NCBI GenBank assembly: GCA_900314905.1
Contig: OMXA01000024.1
Coordinates: forward strand, 1-36,084
Origin: an uncultured Erysipelotrichaceae bacterium
Lineage (GTDB): Bacteria; Bacillota_I; Bacilli_A; Erysipelotrichales; Erysipelotrichaceae
Length of the DNA: 36,084 nucleotides
Direction of reading: 5' to 3'
The notes under the pieces: generated by a model
Database searches by the model: none
Told to the model about the DNA's origin: nothing
What the model saw: only the letters and a program-made list of their open reading frames with translations
Shown: positions 1 to 7,813 of the stretch, piece by piece
Layout: each line of letters starts with the position of its first letter
Position numbering within the stretch: the first letter of the stretch is position 1
Translations under genes and position numbers: made by a program

Positions 1-7
1 TATTCCA

Positions 8-52
8 CTGAAAAGAAGAAAATCCTGGCCAGTATCAGAACCGGTCAGGATT
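8..52 (-). terminator. Rho-independent terminator after the dCMP deaminase operon
   Basis: Read on the minus strand, AATCCTGACC (52-43) pairs with GGCCAGGATT (30-21), allowing one G-U pair, and is followed by the T-rich tract TTTTCTTCTTTTC. It lies about 60 bases after the stop of the deaminase gene and closes the minus-strand operon that starts near 3052. Confidence 0.8.
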
Positions 53-111
53 CTCATCCAAAATTTTGTTTACAATCCCTACTTTGTCAGCAGACTCGCC
101 GCAAGGCAGTT

Positions 112-606
112 TTATTGTTCGGTATTCGGGACTTTTCTGACTTCAAGATGAATCGTGTTCTCGATCCGCACGAGTTCGACCCCCGCTGCTTCCAGCATTC
201 TGCGGGAAGCTTTCGTGGAGTCCGTGTCAGCATACTTATCAGATTCATAGACAATCCTGCGGATGCCGGACTGAATGATCGCCTTGGCACACTCATTGCA
301 TGGAAACAGACTCACATACAGCGTGCAGCCGGAAACCGGACGCGGCGCATTCAGAATCGCATTGAGCTCGGCATGAACCACATAGGCATACTTGCTGTTG
401 AGAAAGGTGCCTTCCCGGTTCCATGGAAAGACATCATCGCTGCATCCCTTCGGAAAGCCATTGTAGCCGACTGATACCACTTTGTGGCTGCCGTCGACGA
501 TCGCTGCGCCTACCGCGGTATTCGGGTCCTTGGAGCGCAATGCACTCAGATGGGCAAGGCCCATGAAGTATTCATCCCAGGTCAGAGTTCCTTCCCGTTT
601 ATTCAT
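112..606 (-). CDS. dCMP deaminase (ComEB-type zinc-dependent deaminase)
   Basis: The protein (164 aa) belongs to the cytidine/deoxycytidylate deaminase superfamily. The zinc site is visible: HAE at residues 78-80 (ligand His and proton-shuttle Glu) and PCNEC at 102-106 (two Cys ligands). Family members convert dCMP to dUMP and so supply thymidylate synthesis in the cytosol. The length fits the ComEB-like dCMP deaminases of Bacillota. I chose the ATG at 606: GGGAGG stands seven bases upstream, while the in-frame TTG at 612 would leave almost no spacing. It begins two bases after the rhomboid gene stops and is the last gene of the operon. Nothing is missing. A guanine or tRNA adenosine deaminase is less likely because of the long loop between the two zinc motifs. 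Confidence 0.93.
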   Translation of the reverse strand: MNKREGTLTWDEYFMGLAHLSALRSKDPNTAVGAAIVDGSHKVVSVGYNGFPKGCSDDVFPWNREGTFLNSKYAYVVHAELNAILNAPRPVSGCTLYVSLFPCNECAKAIIQSGIRRIVYESDKYADTDSTKASRRMLEAAGVELVRIENTIHLEVRKVPNTEQ

Positions 607-608
607 CT

Positions 609-1415
609 TCAATCCTCCCTCAGGGTCTCTTCCAGATAAGAGATTTCATAGAGATCATCAATTCGTTCTGCCATTCCCTCTGCATAATTCTGCAGGCCAT
701 GATCTTTTTCGTAAACCAGAATCCTTGCATCCGTTTTGAGATACCGTTCCTCTTCAGGAATGGAAAGATGAGAAGGAATCAGGAACACCAGCACTGCAGA
801 AAAAGCAATCGTGCATAGAAGCGCACTTCTGCGTACGCTCTGCCATTGCGGATCCCGCGTGAACAGAATTCCGAGAAGAGCACCCATGAACAGCCCGCCC
901 AGATGAACCTGATAGCCGATGCCGGGCATGAAATTCATGAGCAGGTTGAGGACCAGGACTTCCAGGCTGGAATTGCGAACCTGGGGAATCCGGAATCCCC
1001 CTGCTTTATACACGAGGATGAAGTACGCAGCCATCAGACCGTACAAGCCGCCGGATAAGCCGACTGCCACCGTATTGCCCCCGGTGACAAACAGAAATGC
1101 ATAGCCGGCAATACTCGAAAGGCTGAGCAATAGGAAATAGCGCAGCGGGCGGAATGTCCGTTCCAGCACGCCCCCGAGCAGATACAGGGTGTACATGTTC
1201 ATCAGCAGATGCCAGAAATTCACATGCATCAATCCGGCAGAAGCCAGGCGCCACCACTCCCCGGCAGCGATAAACGTTTTGTAATAGGCTCCGAACAGAA
1301 TTGCCTTCTCTGTGGAATTTCCTTCAAAGGGAAACACATGAATCAGAACCGTGATCGCGATGCATGCAATCAGCAGGGTCTTCGTGACAGGCGGAATCAG
1401 CTTCCATTGCTTCAT
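609..1415 (-). CDS. Rhomboid-family intramembrane serine protease
   Basis: This membrane protein (268 aa) is a rhomboid protease, which cleaves transmembrane substrates within the bilayer. The catalytic dyad is visible: Ser121 in GLSGGLYG and His171 in VHLGGLFMG. The family's His/Asn-rich helix is present as HVNFWHLLMN near residues 64-73. Hydrophobic segments lie near 12-28, 66-82, 92-110, 117-137, 151-165, 170-186 and 197-215, so six or seven helices. A hydrophilic tail of about 50 residues (after 218) is probably cytoplasmic. The frame stays open to 1658, but the ATG at 1415 has GGGAG upstream and forms an ATGA overlap with the stop of rluD, so translation is probably coupled. The substrate cannot be read from the sequence. 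Confidence 0.92.
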   Translation of the reverse strand: MKQWKLIPPVTKTLLIACIAITVLIHVFPFEGNSTEKAILFGAYYKTFIAAGEWWRLASAGLMHVNFWHLLMNMYTLYLLGGVLERTFRPLRYFLLLSLSSIAGYAFLFVTGGNTVAVGLSGGLYGLMAAYFILVYKAGGFRIPQVRNSSLEVLVLNLLMNFMPGIGYQVHLGGLFMGALLGILFTRDPQWQSVRRSALLCTIAFSAVLVFLIPSHLSIPEEERYLKTDARILVYEKDHGLQNYAEGMAERIDDLYEISYLEETLRED

Positions 1416-2326
1416 TGCATGCTCTCCCTGCGCAGCATGTCCAGCAGGGTCTGGAAATATTCGGGAAGCGGTGCTTCGAACACCATTTCCTTTCCAGTCC
1501 GCGGATGGATCAGGGTCAGACGGTATGCATGCAGAACCTGTCCCTGGGTATCCATATACCTGCATGGAGTTCCGTATTTCGTATCTCCCAGGACCGGATG
1601 TCCGATATAGCGCATATGCACGCGGATCTGATGAGTCCGTCCGGTTTCCAGCGCACATTCGAGATACGTCGTATCCCGGAACCGTTCGAGCACATGGAAA
1701 TGGGTAACCGCTGAGCGGGAATGATGTTCCGTTACCGTCATCTTCTGGCGGTCTTTCGGATCTCTTCCGATCGGGGCATCAATCATGCCCTCGTCATGAT
1801 CCAGCACACCGGTCACGATAGCCCGGTATTCCCGGTGGCAGGTTTTGGTCTCAAGCTGCTTCGCAATCGCTTCATGCGCGAAATCATTCTTGCAGGCGAC
1901 CAGGCATCCGGTCGTATCCTTATCGATCCGATGCACGATGCCAGGCCTCAGGACCCCGTTGATTCCGGAAAGGTCCTGGCAGTGATACAGCAGGGCATTG
2001 ACCAGTGTGCCATGCTGTGCCCCGGGAGCAGGATGCACGACCATGCCTTTCGGCTTGTTGATCACAATGAGATCTGCATCTTCATACAGGATATCAAGTG
2101 GAATATTCTCAGCCTCAGCCGCCAGCGGTTCATCTTCGGGGATCGAGACGGAGATCTCTTCGCCTGGTTCCGGCTTATACGAGCTCTTAACGGGCTTTCC
2201 ATTGACTTTGACCAGGCCTTCATCGCAGAGCTTCTGCGCTCTGGTACGCGAAACCTCGGTCTGTTCGCTGAGCAGGCGGTCGATCCGGACTTTGCCGGTT
2301 TCCGCAGTCAGATTCACGATCTTCAT
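1412..2326 (-). CDS. rluD: RluD-type 23S rRNA pseudouridine synthase
   Basis: The protein (304 aa) isomerises uridine to pseudouridine, most likely in 23S rRNA. An S4 RNA-binding domain occupies about residues 13-60, followed by the RluA/RluD catalytic domain. The catalytic aspartate is Asp135 in HRIDKDTTG. The later motifs GRTHQIRVH and GHPVLGD are typical of the family. Position directly after lspA is the widespread Bacillota arrangement (ylyB in Bacillus subtilis), which supports the RluD subgroup. It starts with an ATGA overlap on lspA and ends with an ATGA overlap on the rhomboid gene. A second, more divergent synthase of the family lies at 29476-30546. The exact uridine targets are inferred from the family. 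Confidence 0.93.
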   Translation of the reverse strand: MKIVNLTAETGKVRIDRLLSEQTEVSRTRAQKLCDEGLVKVNGKPVKSSYKPEPGEEISVSIPEDEPLAAEAENIPLDILYEDADLIVINKPKGMVVHPAPGAQHGTLVNALLYHCQDLSGINGVLRPGIVHRIDKDTTGCLVACKNDFAHEAIAKQLETKTCHREYRAIVTGVLDHDEGMIDAPIGRDPKDRQKMTVTEHHSRSAVTHFHVLERFRDTTYLECALETGRTHQIRVHMRYIGHPVLGDTKYGTPCRYMDTQGQVLHAYRLTLIHPRTGKEMVFEAPLPEYFQTLLDMLRRESMQ

Positions 2327-2784
2327 GAATGCTTCTCCTCGCCTTCCCCCTTCAGCATGCCGATGATCAGAAGAATCACCCCGATCGTGAGGGCGCAGTC
2401 GGCGACATTGAACACCGGGAAGTCATAGCCAAACGGATAGAAATGAAGAAAGTCTCTGACATAGTTCAGCATGAGCCGGTCGATCAGATTGCCAGCTGCA
2501 CCGGCAATCATCATTGCCAATGCAATGAAGGACAGCTTACTCTGTTCTTTTTTCGCTTTCCGCATGAATTTCCACATCACGCCGATCGCGACTGCAGCAA
2601 TCAGGCTCAGAAGCACCTGATGGCCCGAAAGCATGCTCCAGGCAGCACCGGTATTCTGCACGTAATTCAGATAGAAAAAGCCGGGGATCACTTCTGTCCC
2701 TGCTTTTACAGCGGCACTGTTCTGGATAACTGCTTTGGTGATCTGATCCAGAATCAGGATCACTGCAATGATTCCATATTCCAT
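2323..2784 (-). CDS. lspA: Lipoprotein signal peptidase II
   Basis: LspA (153 aa) is the aspartyl protease that removes the signal peptide from diacylglyceryl-modified prolipoproteins in the cytoplasmic membrane. The two catalytic aspartates are Asp102 in GAAGNLIDRL and Asp129 in FNVADCALTIG. The NTGAAW motif at residues 44-49 is also typical. Four membrane segments lie near 3-18, 56-74, 84-100 and 126-143. The ATG at 2784 gives the normal family length; the frame is open further upstream, but that extension (40 aa) is hydrophilic and atypical. A GGA-type ribosome site precedes it, and the TSCPD gene stops ten bases earlier. Several substrates are encoded nearby (15140, 21321, 21763, 26791, 30569). 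Confidence 0.96.
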   Translation of the reverse strand: MEYGIIAVILILDQITKAVIQNSAAVKAGTEVIPGFFYLNYVQNTGAAWSMLSGHQVLLSLIAAVAIGVMWKFMRKAKKEQSKLSFIALAMMIAGAAGNLIDRLMLNYVRDFLHFYPFGYDFPVFNVADCALTIGVILLIIGMLKGEGEEKHS

Positions 2785-2794
2785 AATGGGTTCC

Positions 2795-3052
2795 TTATTT
2801 CCTGCCTGCCTTGTATGCCATAAGCGCCTTGGCCATCTGATCCGGGCAGGACGTGCTCTTGAATCCGCACTGGATGCCATCCAGCCGGGCAATGACCTCA
2901 TCAATGGGCATTCCCTTGATCAGGGAAGCAATTCCCTTCAGGTTGCCATTGCAGCCATTCACGACGGTCAGTCCTTCTACTTTATCTCCGTCCAGCTCGA
3001 ATCTCATTTCGGTGGAGCAGGTTCCTTTCGGGTGATAAATAAATGTTTCCAT
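2795..3052 (-). CDS. Small TSCPD-domain protein (TIGR03905 type)
   Basis: This small protein (85 aa) carries the hallmark TSCPDQMA near its C terminus, which defines the TSCPD family. Other conserved features are the N-terminal GTCS near residues 10-13, the central VNGCNGNLKGI and the IDGIQCG-like segment (here LDGIQCG). Four cysteines suggest metal binding, but no function is established for this stand-alone form; the same domain also occurs at the end of some ribonucleotide reductases. The ATG at 3052 has a strong GGAGG at 9-base spacing, and the longer open frame to 3115 has no such site. It is the first gene of the operon leading to lspA, rluD, rhomboid protease and dCMP deaminase. A link to nucleotide metabolism through the deaminase is only suggestive. 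Confidence 0.88.
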   Translation of the reverse strand: METFIYHPKGTCSTEMRFELDGDKVEGLTVVNGCNGNLKGIASLIKGMPIDEVIARLDGIQCGFKSTSCPDQMAKALMAYKAGRK

Positions 3053-3114
3053 TCCGCAGTACCTCCGATATTCGAGTAGTATGATAACACGGACCGGAAA
3101 GGATACGACACCCA
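3053..3114. promoter_or_regulatory. Divergent intergenic region, TSCPD operon / DExD helicase
   Basis: These 62 bases separate two divergent genes, so both promoters must lie here or overlap the starts. The stretch GTATGATAAC contains TATGAT on plus (3080-3085) and TATCAT on minus, either of which could act as a -10 element. No good -35 hexamer is visible for either direction. GGAGG for the minus gene lies near 3061-3065. Confidence 0.4.
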
Positions 3115-4308
3115 ATGACTTCAGAAACCTTCACAGAGAACCCCTTCCTTCAGAACAGGCTTCAGGAACTAGGCATCCGGGAATACTCTGCCATTCAGAA
3201 AGCAGTGATTCCCCATGCAGAAAACAAAGAAGATATCTTTGCCATTGCCCCGGCAGGCTCTGGCAAGACGTATGCCTATCTGATCCCCATTCTGGAATGC
3301 ATTCCCCATCAGAACACTGCAAAGCATAAGCCTTCCGCCCTGATCCTTTCTCCGACCAGAGAACTGTGCAGTCAGATTGCTGACACTTCCCGCTCTCTCT
3401 TAGCTGGACAGGAGGGCATACGCACTGCGCTATTGACTGGCGGAGCTGACATGAACACGCAGGTCAGAAAGTTCTCAAAGGGAGCAGATATCGTCGTCGC
3501 CACTCCTGCCAGGATCCTGGACCATCTGCGCCGGCATTCCTTTCATCCGGACCAATGTTCGATCCTGGTTCTCGATGAGTGCGATGAGATGCTTTCGATG
3601 GGCTTTCTGGAACAGGTACAGCAGGTCATCAGAGAAGTCAGTCCTCAGCAGATCATGCTGTTCAGCGCCACTGCGTCAGACCAGGTCAGAAGTCTTGCAG
3701 AATCCATGCTGAAGCATCCTTTTTCCATCACCATCGAAGCAGATCCCTCATTCCAGGCAGAACCGGATCTTTATCACCTCATCCTCCCGGAAGAGCAGCA
3801 GACCGATGCGATCGCAGCACTTCTCAGGCACCAGTCAAAGGCTCTGGTCTTCTGCAATACGAGATCCGGATGCGATCGTCTCTCAGTCCAGCTGAATCAT
3901 CGCGGCATCCGCTGCGGCAGCCTTCACAGCCAGATGGATCCCGCCTTTCGCCGGAAGCTTCTGAAAGAATTCCGGGCCGGATCACTGCCAGTGCTGATCG
4001 CCACCGACGTTGCCGCAAGAGGTCTCGATCTTCCTGATCTCGATCTGGTGATCTCCGCGGGATGGCCTGACCAGGAAGAATTTCTCGTTCACCGGATCAG
4101 CCGGACCGCAAGAAACAGAAAGTCAGGAAAAGCGATTCTTCTCTTACTGCCGAAGGATCAGAACCAGATCCTGAAGATCCCGGCGCTGACTGGAAAAAGG
4201 AGCAGACCGTATCCATACAGATCAGGGGAACGTCACAGACCTTCTTCATCAGATAAACGCCGACCCATCAGGAGAAACAGATCCCATTCAGCCGGAAACA
4301 GAAGATAA
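3115..4308 (+). CDS. DExD-box ATP-dependent RNA helicase
   Basis: The protein (397 aa) is a DEAD-box-type helicase that unwinds or remodels RNA with ATP, probably in ribosome assembly or mRNA decay. Motifs in order: Q-motif Gln28, Walker A APAGSGKT (45-52), PTREL (80-84), TPAR (130-133), Walker B written DECD instead of DEAD (154-157), SAT (184-186), LVFCNT, ATDVAARGLDLP, and HRISRTAR in place of the usual HRIGRTGR. The last 40 or so residues are basic and rich in Arg and Ser, a likely RNA-binding tail. The ATG at 3115 places the Q-motif at the usual distance; GGAAAGG lies about 12 bases upstream. DECD is seen in some subfamilies and should not abolish activity. It ends just before a broken AraC gene. 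Confidence 0.93.
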   Translation: MTSETFTENPFLQNRLQELGIREYSAIQKAVIPHAENKEDIFAIAPAGSGKTYAYLIPILECIPHQNTAKHKPSALILSPTRELCSQIADTSRSLLAGQEGIRTALLTGGADMNTQVRKFSKGADIVVATPARILDHLRRHSFHPDQCSILVLDECDEMLSMGFLEQVQQVIREVSPQQIMLFSATASDQVRSLAESMLKHPFSITIEADPSFQAEPDLYHLILPEEQQTDAIAALLRHQSKALVFCNTRSGCDRLSVQLNHRGIRCGSLHSQMDPAFRRKLLKEFRAGSLPVLIATDVAARGLDLPDLDLVISAGWPDQEEFLVHRISRTARNRKSGKAILLLLPKDQNQILKIPALTGKRSRPYPYRSGERHRPSSSDKRRPIRRNRSHSAGNRR

Positions 4309-4335
4309 ATTTCTCCTGATTTCCTTCAAGGTTGA

Positions 4336-4656
4336 GAATCAGGGATCTGTCAAAGTCCAGTTCTTCAAGAAAAGAACCAGCTTCCCCCCATCTCTACGAC
4401 CTGGCAAGGATCATATGTATCTGAGCTGACTGCCGAATGCCTGCGCTGTTTCCGGGAAGGGATCCCGCTTTCTCCCATTCAGTATCTGAGAAAATACCGG
4501 CTGTTCGTCGCTTCCGGCTACCTGAAGACCACGGACTGGCCGATCAGTGAGATCGGAGCCAGATGCGGGTTTGCGGAAATGGGTTACTTTGCCATGCAGT
4601 TTGGCAGAGAATACGGAGTCACGCCGTCTGAATACCGGAAACAGAGCAGAATCTGA
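4336..4656 (+). pseudogene. Remnant of an AraC-family transcriptional regulator (C-terminal HTH only)
   Basis: In the frame ending at the TGA at 4654-4656, the last 75 codons clearly encode the second half of an AraC/XylS DNA-binding domain: SPIQYLRKYRL, then ISEIGARCGF (second helix-turn-helix), then FGREYGVTPSEYRKQ. The first HTH helix and the whole sensory domain are missing. The frame opens after a TGA at 4333-4335, has no plausible ATG before the HTH (the first in-frame Met lies inside GFAEMGYF), and codons before about 4415 do not resemble the family. This is therefore a decayed gene; its 5' part was lost, probably when the helicase gene came to lie directly upstream. Identity of the fragment is firm, function is not. 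Confidence 0.8.
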
Positions 4657-4658
4657 GA

Positions 4659-4700
4659 TCAGAAATAAAGCAGGCCTGTCGTTTCCGGCAAACCTGTTTT
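4659..4700. terminator. Possible bidirectional terminator between the AraC remnant and the histidine kinase
   Basis: AGCAGG (4669-4674) can pair with CCTGTT (4693-4698), one G-U pair included, and is followed by TTTTCTC on plus and by CTTTATTTC on minus. The stem is short with a large loop, so the call is tentative. Its position after the kinase stop (4712) fits. Confidence 0.4.
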
Positions 4701-4711
4701 CTCAATGCATG

Positions 4712-6178
4712 CTAAGCAGTCTTCTGCTTCGTTTCCTCAGCAATCGGCAGTTCAAACCAGAAGGTGCTGCCTTCATTTTCCCGGCTGATGACACCGTACT
4801 CTGCCCGGTGAAGCTCCAGCACCTGACGGGCAATCGATAATCCGATTCCGGAGGAATTGACCCGGCGGATATGTTCCTTATCGACCTTATAATAACGGTC
4901 CCAGATATCTTTCTGCTGATCTGCCGGAATGCCTTCGCCATGATCCTGGACTTCCAGATGGGCCTTGCTGCCCTTCGGGTATACCCGGATTTCAATCTTC
5001 CGGCTGTTTCCCGAATAATTGATGGCATTGATCACGAAGTTGTTGAACACCTGCGCGATTCTTTCAGCATCGGCATTGACAGGAAGACCAGGCGTGCATT
5101 CACTGGTGATTTCAAAGCCATCGGAAACCCGATAGACATCATATTTGCGAAGTTCCCGTTCGGCCAGAGCAGAGAGATCGAATCTGCTGCAATTAAGCTT
5201 GATCTTGTGTTCTTCCAGCTTTGAAAGATCGAGCAGATCATTGACCAGGTAAGTCAGCCGATGCGATTCATCGATGATCACCTGGATATTCTCATCGGTC
5301 TTTTCGCCAGGCAGATCGCGCATCATCTCGCCGTATCCGCTGATCATCGTCAGCGGAGTTCTCAGATCATGCGAAACATTCGCGATCAGATCGCGTTTTG
5401 CCTTATCTGCTTTCTGAATGTCCACTGCCGCATGAGACAGGGTTGCATTCAGTTCCTCTGCTTCCCGGTATTCCGAAGCGCTCACCGGTGCATCATAGGT
5501 TCCCTGCGGGAGCGTCTTCGCAGCGTCATTGATCCTCAATAGCGGCGTTGCAATATACTTGTTCATCAGGTAGACCAGCAGAATCATCGCTGCCGCAACC
5601 ATCAGCGAGATATACAGGATCTGCATTCTCAGAGTCTGCATCGTCGCATTGACCGGAGTCAGTCCGGTATAGATCATGACGGTTGTGGAAACGCCATCCG
5701 CATCTTCAATAATCCGCGTGAGCGTGATGTTCTTCATCAGATCATCATGTCTGCCAAACAGTCCCTGCGCACCATTGACCCCGCCTGCAGGCCCGAAACC
5801 GGTAACCGTCGTGGACAGGTAGGAATTGTGATTCGCCCTGGCAAGGTTGTACTGCTCGATCAGTTCACTCGTATCCATCCGGTACAGAGCACAGCCCATA
5901 TTGCCCGTCATGACATCCGAATTTCCGCTCAGGATGCGCACGCACGTATCATTCTGAGCACTGACTTCATAGATCTTCTCATTGAGGTCTGAAGAATCCG
6001 CGGACTGAAGCGCAGAAACAATCGCATCGCCAGCTCTGCGCACGGTTGCGATCTTGTAGCGCTCATACATCGGTTCCAATAGAAGAAGCTGAAACACTGC
6101 CAGCAGACCGATCAGCCCGACCGCAAAGAACAGGAGATACCTAGCGATTTTCCACTTCAGACTGATTTTCTTTTTCAA
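4712..6178 (-). CDS. HAMP-domain sensor histidine kinase
   Basis: This membrane kinase (488 aa) is the sensor partner of the response regulator just upstream. Domains: transmembrane helix 1 at about 12-34, an extracytoplasmic sensing region to about 183, helix 2 at about 186-206, HAMP to about 260, HisKA with phospho-acceptor His270 in NVSHDLRTP, and the ATPase domain with the N-box NNFVINAINYS (379-389), DHGEGIP (412-418) and the G2 box GIGLSIA (444-450). The start is a TTG at 6178, overlapping the regulator by 38 bases; GAGAGGAG lies 12 bases upstream, and the next in-frame ATG would cut off the first helix. The sensing domain matches no fold I recognise, so the signal is unknown. It is the last gene of mrp-regulator-kinase. 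Confidence 0.93.
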   Translation of the reverse strand: MKKKISLKWKIARYLLFFAVGLIGLLAVFQLLLLEPMYERYKIATVRRAGDAIVSALQSADSSDLNEKIYEVSAQNDTCVRILSGNSDVMTGNMGCALYRMDTSELIEQYNLARANHNSYLSTTVTGFGPAGGVNGAQGLFGRHDDLMKNITLTRIIEDADGVSTTVMIYTGLTPVNATMQTLRMQILYISLMVAAAMILLVYLMNKYIATPLLRINDAAKTLPQGTYDAPVSASEYREAEELNATLSHAAVDIQKADKAKRDLIANVSHDLRTPLTMISGYGEMMRDLPGEKTDENIQVIIDESHRLTYLVNDLLDLSKLEEHKIKLNCSRFDLSALAERELRKYDVYRVSDGFEITSECTPGLPVNADAERIAQVFNNFVINAINYSGNSRKIEIRVYPKGSKAHLEVQDHGEGIPADQQKDIWDRYYKVDKEHIRRVNSSGIGLSIARQVLELHRAEYGVISRENEGSTFWFELPIAEETKQKTA

Positions 6179-6839
6179 AGCGGTATCCGACTCCTCTCAG
6201 CGTGACAAGATATCTGCTGTATTCGCCGAGGTTCTTCCGCAGCAGCTTGATATGCGTATCGAGCGTCCGGTCATCGCCATAGAAATCATAGCCCCAGACC
6301 GTCTGCAGGATCTGTTCCCGAGTCAGTGCAATGCCGGCATTCTTCACAAGATAAACCAGCAGCTCATACTCTTTCGGAGAGAGATTCAGACGCTCTCCTC
6401 TGATCGTGACCACCCGGGCATTGTAGTCAATCGCAAGATCTTTCAGATGGAATGTCTCCTGGCCTCCTGAAGAGGGATGAACCCGCTTCAGGATTGCATG
6501 GATCCGCATCATCAATTCCTTGCTGGAGAAAGGCTTGACGACATAATCATCGACGCCGAGATCGAATCCGTGCACCTTGTCGTATTCTTCGCCAAGTGCC
6601 GACAGCATGATGAACGGCAGATCCGGCTGGGTCTTCTTGATCTCCTTGCAGGCGCTGAAACCATCCAAGTTCGGCATCATGATATCCATGACTACCAGAT
6701 CATAATGATTCCGGCTGCATTTCTCGACTGCCTTCAGGCCATCTTCTGCTTCATCGGTTTCAAATCCTTCGAATTCAGCATACTTCCGGATCATCTGGCG
6801 GATCTTCTCTTCGTCATCGACGATCAGTATTCTCGTCAT
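6141..6839 (-). CDS. OmpR/PhoB-family response regulator
   Basis: The protein (232 aa) is a two-domain DNA-binding response regulator. The receiver domain (1-115) shows the acidic pocket DDE (8-10), phospho-acceptor Asp52 in VVMDIMMPNLDG, the conserved Ser/Thr region MLSALGE and the Lys of VKPF. The C-terminal winged helix runs from about 130 to 225, with LSPKEYELL, the recognition stretch TLDTHIKLLRKN and the wing RGVGYRFE. It should be phosphorylated by the overlapping kinase gene. A clear AGGAGA lies eight bases before the ATG at 6839. The gap to the Mrp gene is only 44 bases without a terminator, so the three genes are probably one transcript. Target genes cannot be inferred. Confidence 0.95.
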   Translation of the reverse strand: MTRILIVDDEEKIRQMIRKYAEFEGFETDEAEDGLKAVEKCSRNHYDLVVMDIMMPNLDGFSACKEIKKTQPDLPFIMLSALGEEYDKVHGFDLGVDDYVVKPFSSKELMMRIHAILKRVHPSSGGQETFHLKDLAIDYNARVVTIRGERLNLSPKEYELLVYLVKNAGIALTREQILQTVWGYDFYGDDRTLDTHIKLLRKNLGEYSRYLVTLRGVGYRFEKENQSEVENR

Positions 6840-6883
6840 ATTCTTTTCTCCTTGCTGAGTATTCTGACAGCGTTCTGTGAACT

Positions 6884-7705
6884 CTATCTGAACTTACTGC
6901 AGTTTTTCGATGAGATCGGCAGCCCTGCTGATCTCAGGAACCTCAATGCATTTTCTTCGCGCAGCGGAATCCGGGCAAGCACTTCAAGGCCATGCTTCCG
7001 GGCAACTTCCTCGATATGAGACGGGCCGAAGACCTGAATCTTCCTGCCGCAGTCCGGACATTCGACATAGCTCATATTCTCGATGAGGCCGAGAATCTTC
7101 ACATGCATCATATCTGCCATGTTGATCGCCTTCTCAACCACCATCGAAACAAGGTCCTGCGGACTGGAAACGACAATGATGCCATCCAGCGGCAGGCTCT
7201 GGAACACCGTCAGCGGCACATCTCCGGTTCCGGGGGGCATATCGACAAACATATAGTCCACATCTTCCCAGTAAACCTCCTGGTAGAACTGACGGATCAC
7301 GCCAGCCACAATCGGTCCTCTCCAGATGACCGGCTGATCATCCTGTTCCAGCATCATATTGGTCGTGACTACCTGAATCCCGCTCTTCGTCTTTGCCGGA
7401 TAAGCCACTTCGCCATCGCCATACATCTTCTCCGTGATGCCGAATACCTTGCCCATGGAAGGACCGGTGATATCAGCGTCCATGACCGCAGCATGATGGC
7501 CCCTTCTCTGCATCTCGCTTGCCAGGATCGAGGTCACGAACGACTTTCCTACTCCGCCTTTTCCGGATACGACACCGATGATCCTGCGGATCTTCGACTT
7601 GGCATTCGGTTCAATCCGGAATGACTCCGGTTTCTCTCGTTCTGCACAATTGGAACTGCAGCCTTCACAGTTATGGCTGCAGGTTTCCGGGTTCTGTTCA
7701 CTCAT
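6884..7705 (-). CDS. Mrp/NBP35-type P-loop ATPase, putative iron-sulfur cluster carrier
   Basis: This cytosolic P-loop ATPase (273 aa) belongs to the Mrp/ApbC/NBP35 group, which carries or delivers Fe-S clusters. Visible are the deviant Walker A GKGGVGKS (48-55), MDADITGPSMG (75-85), DMPPGTGDVPL (155-165) and the bridging CPDC pair (216, 219). An N-terminal cysteine motif C-x3-C-x2-C-x3-C (residues 9, 13, 16, 20) resembles that of NBP35. No MIP18-like domain is present. I prefer the ATG at 7705: AAGGAG lies about 12 bases upstream and a -10-like TAAAAT at 7741-7736 would give a short leader. The ATG at 7726 (7 aa longer) has no ribosome site. The gene leads the two-component operon. Confidence 0.92.
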   Translation of the reverse strand: MSEQNPETCSHNCEGCSSNCAEREKPESFRIEPNAKSKIRRIIGVVSGKGGVGKSFVTSILASEMQRRGHHAAVMDADITGPSMGKVFGITEKMYGDGEVAYPAKTKSGIQVVTTNMMLEQDDQPVIWRGPIVAGVIRQFYQEVYWEDVDYMFVDMPPGTGDVPLTVFQSLPLDGIIVVSSPQDLVSMVVEKAINMADMMHVKILGLIENMSYVECPDCGRKIQVFGPSHIEEVARKHGLEVLARIPLREENALRFLRSAGLPISSKNCSKFR

Positions 7706-7735
7706 AGTTTCCTGTTTCTCCTTCATCCAGGGACT

Positions 7736-7789
7736 ATTTTATCAAAACACCGCATTGTCAGCACGGAAAACGACTTTCCGTGATAGAAT
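7736..7789. promoter_or_regulatory. Shared mrp/purA divergent promoter region with a perfect inverted repeat
   Basis: CACGGAAA (7762-7769) and TTTCCGTG (7775-7782) form a perfect 8-base inverted repeat with a 5-base centre. Directly after it stands TAGAAT (7784-7789), a good -10 for purA. On minus, TAAAAT (7741-7736) is a candidate -10 for the mrp gene. The repeat covers the -35 region of both promoters and has no T-run, so an operator is more likely than a terminator. The bound protein is unknown. Confidence 0.5.
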
Positions 7790-7813
7790 GTTCCACGTTA
7801 CGGAGGAATATTC

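Noticed and set aside
6884-7705. MinD or ParA ATPase
   Set aside because: The CPDC pair, the N-terminal cysteine motif and DMPPGTGDVPL are specific to the Mrp/NBP35 group.
7762-7782. Terminator for a gene ending near purA
   Set aside because: No T-run follows on either strand and no gene ends there; both neighbours start from this region.
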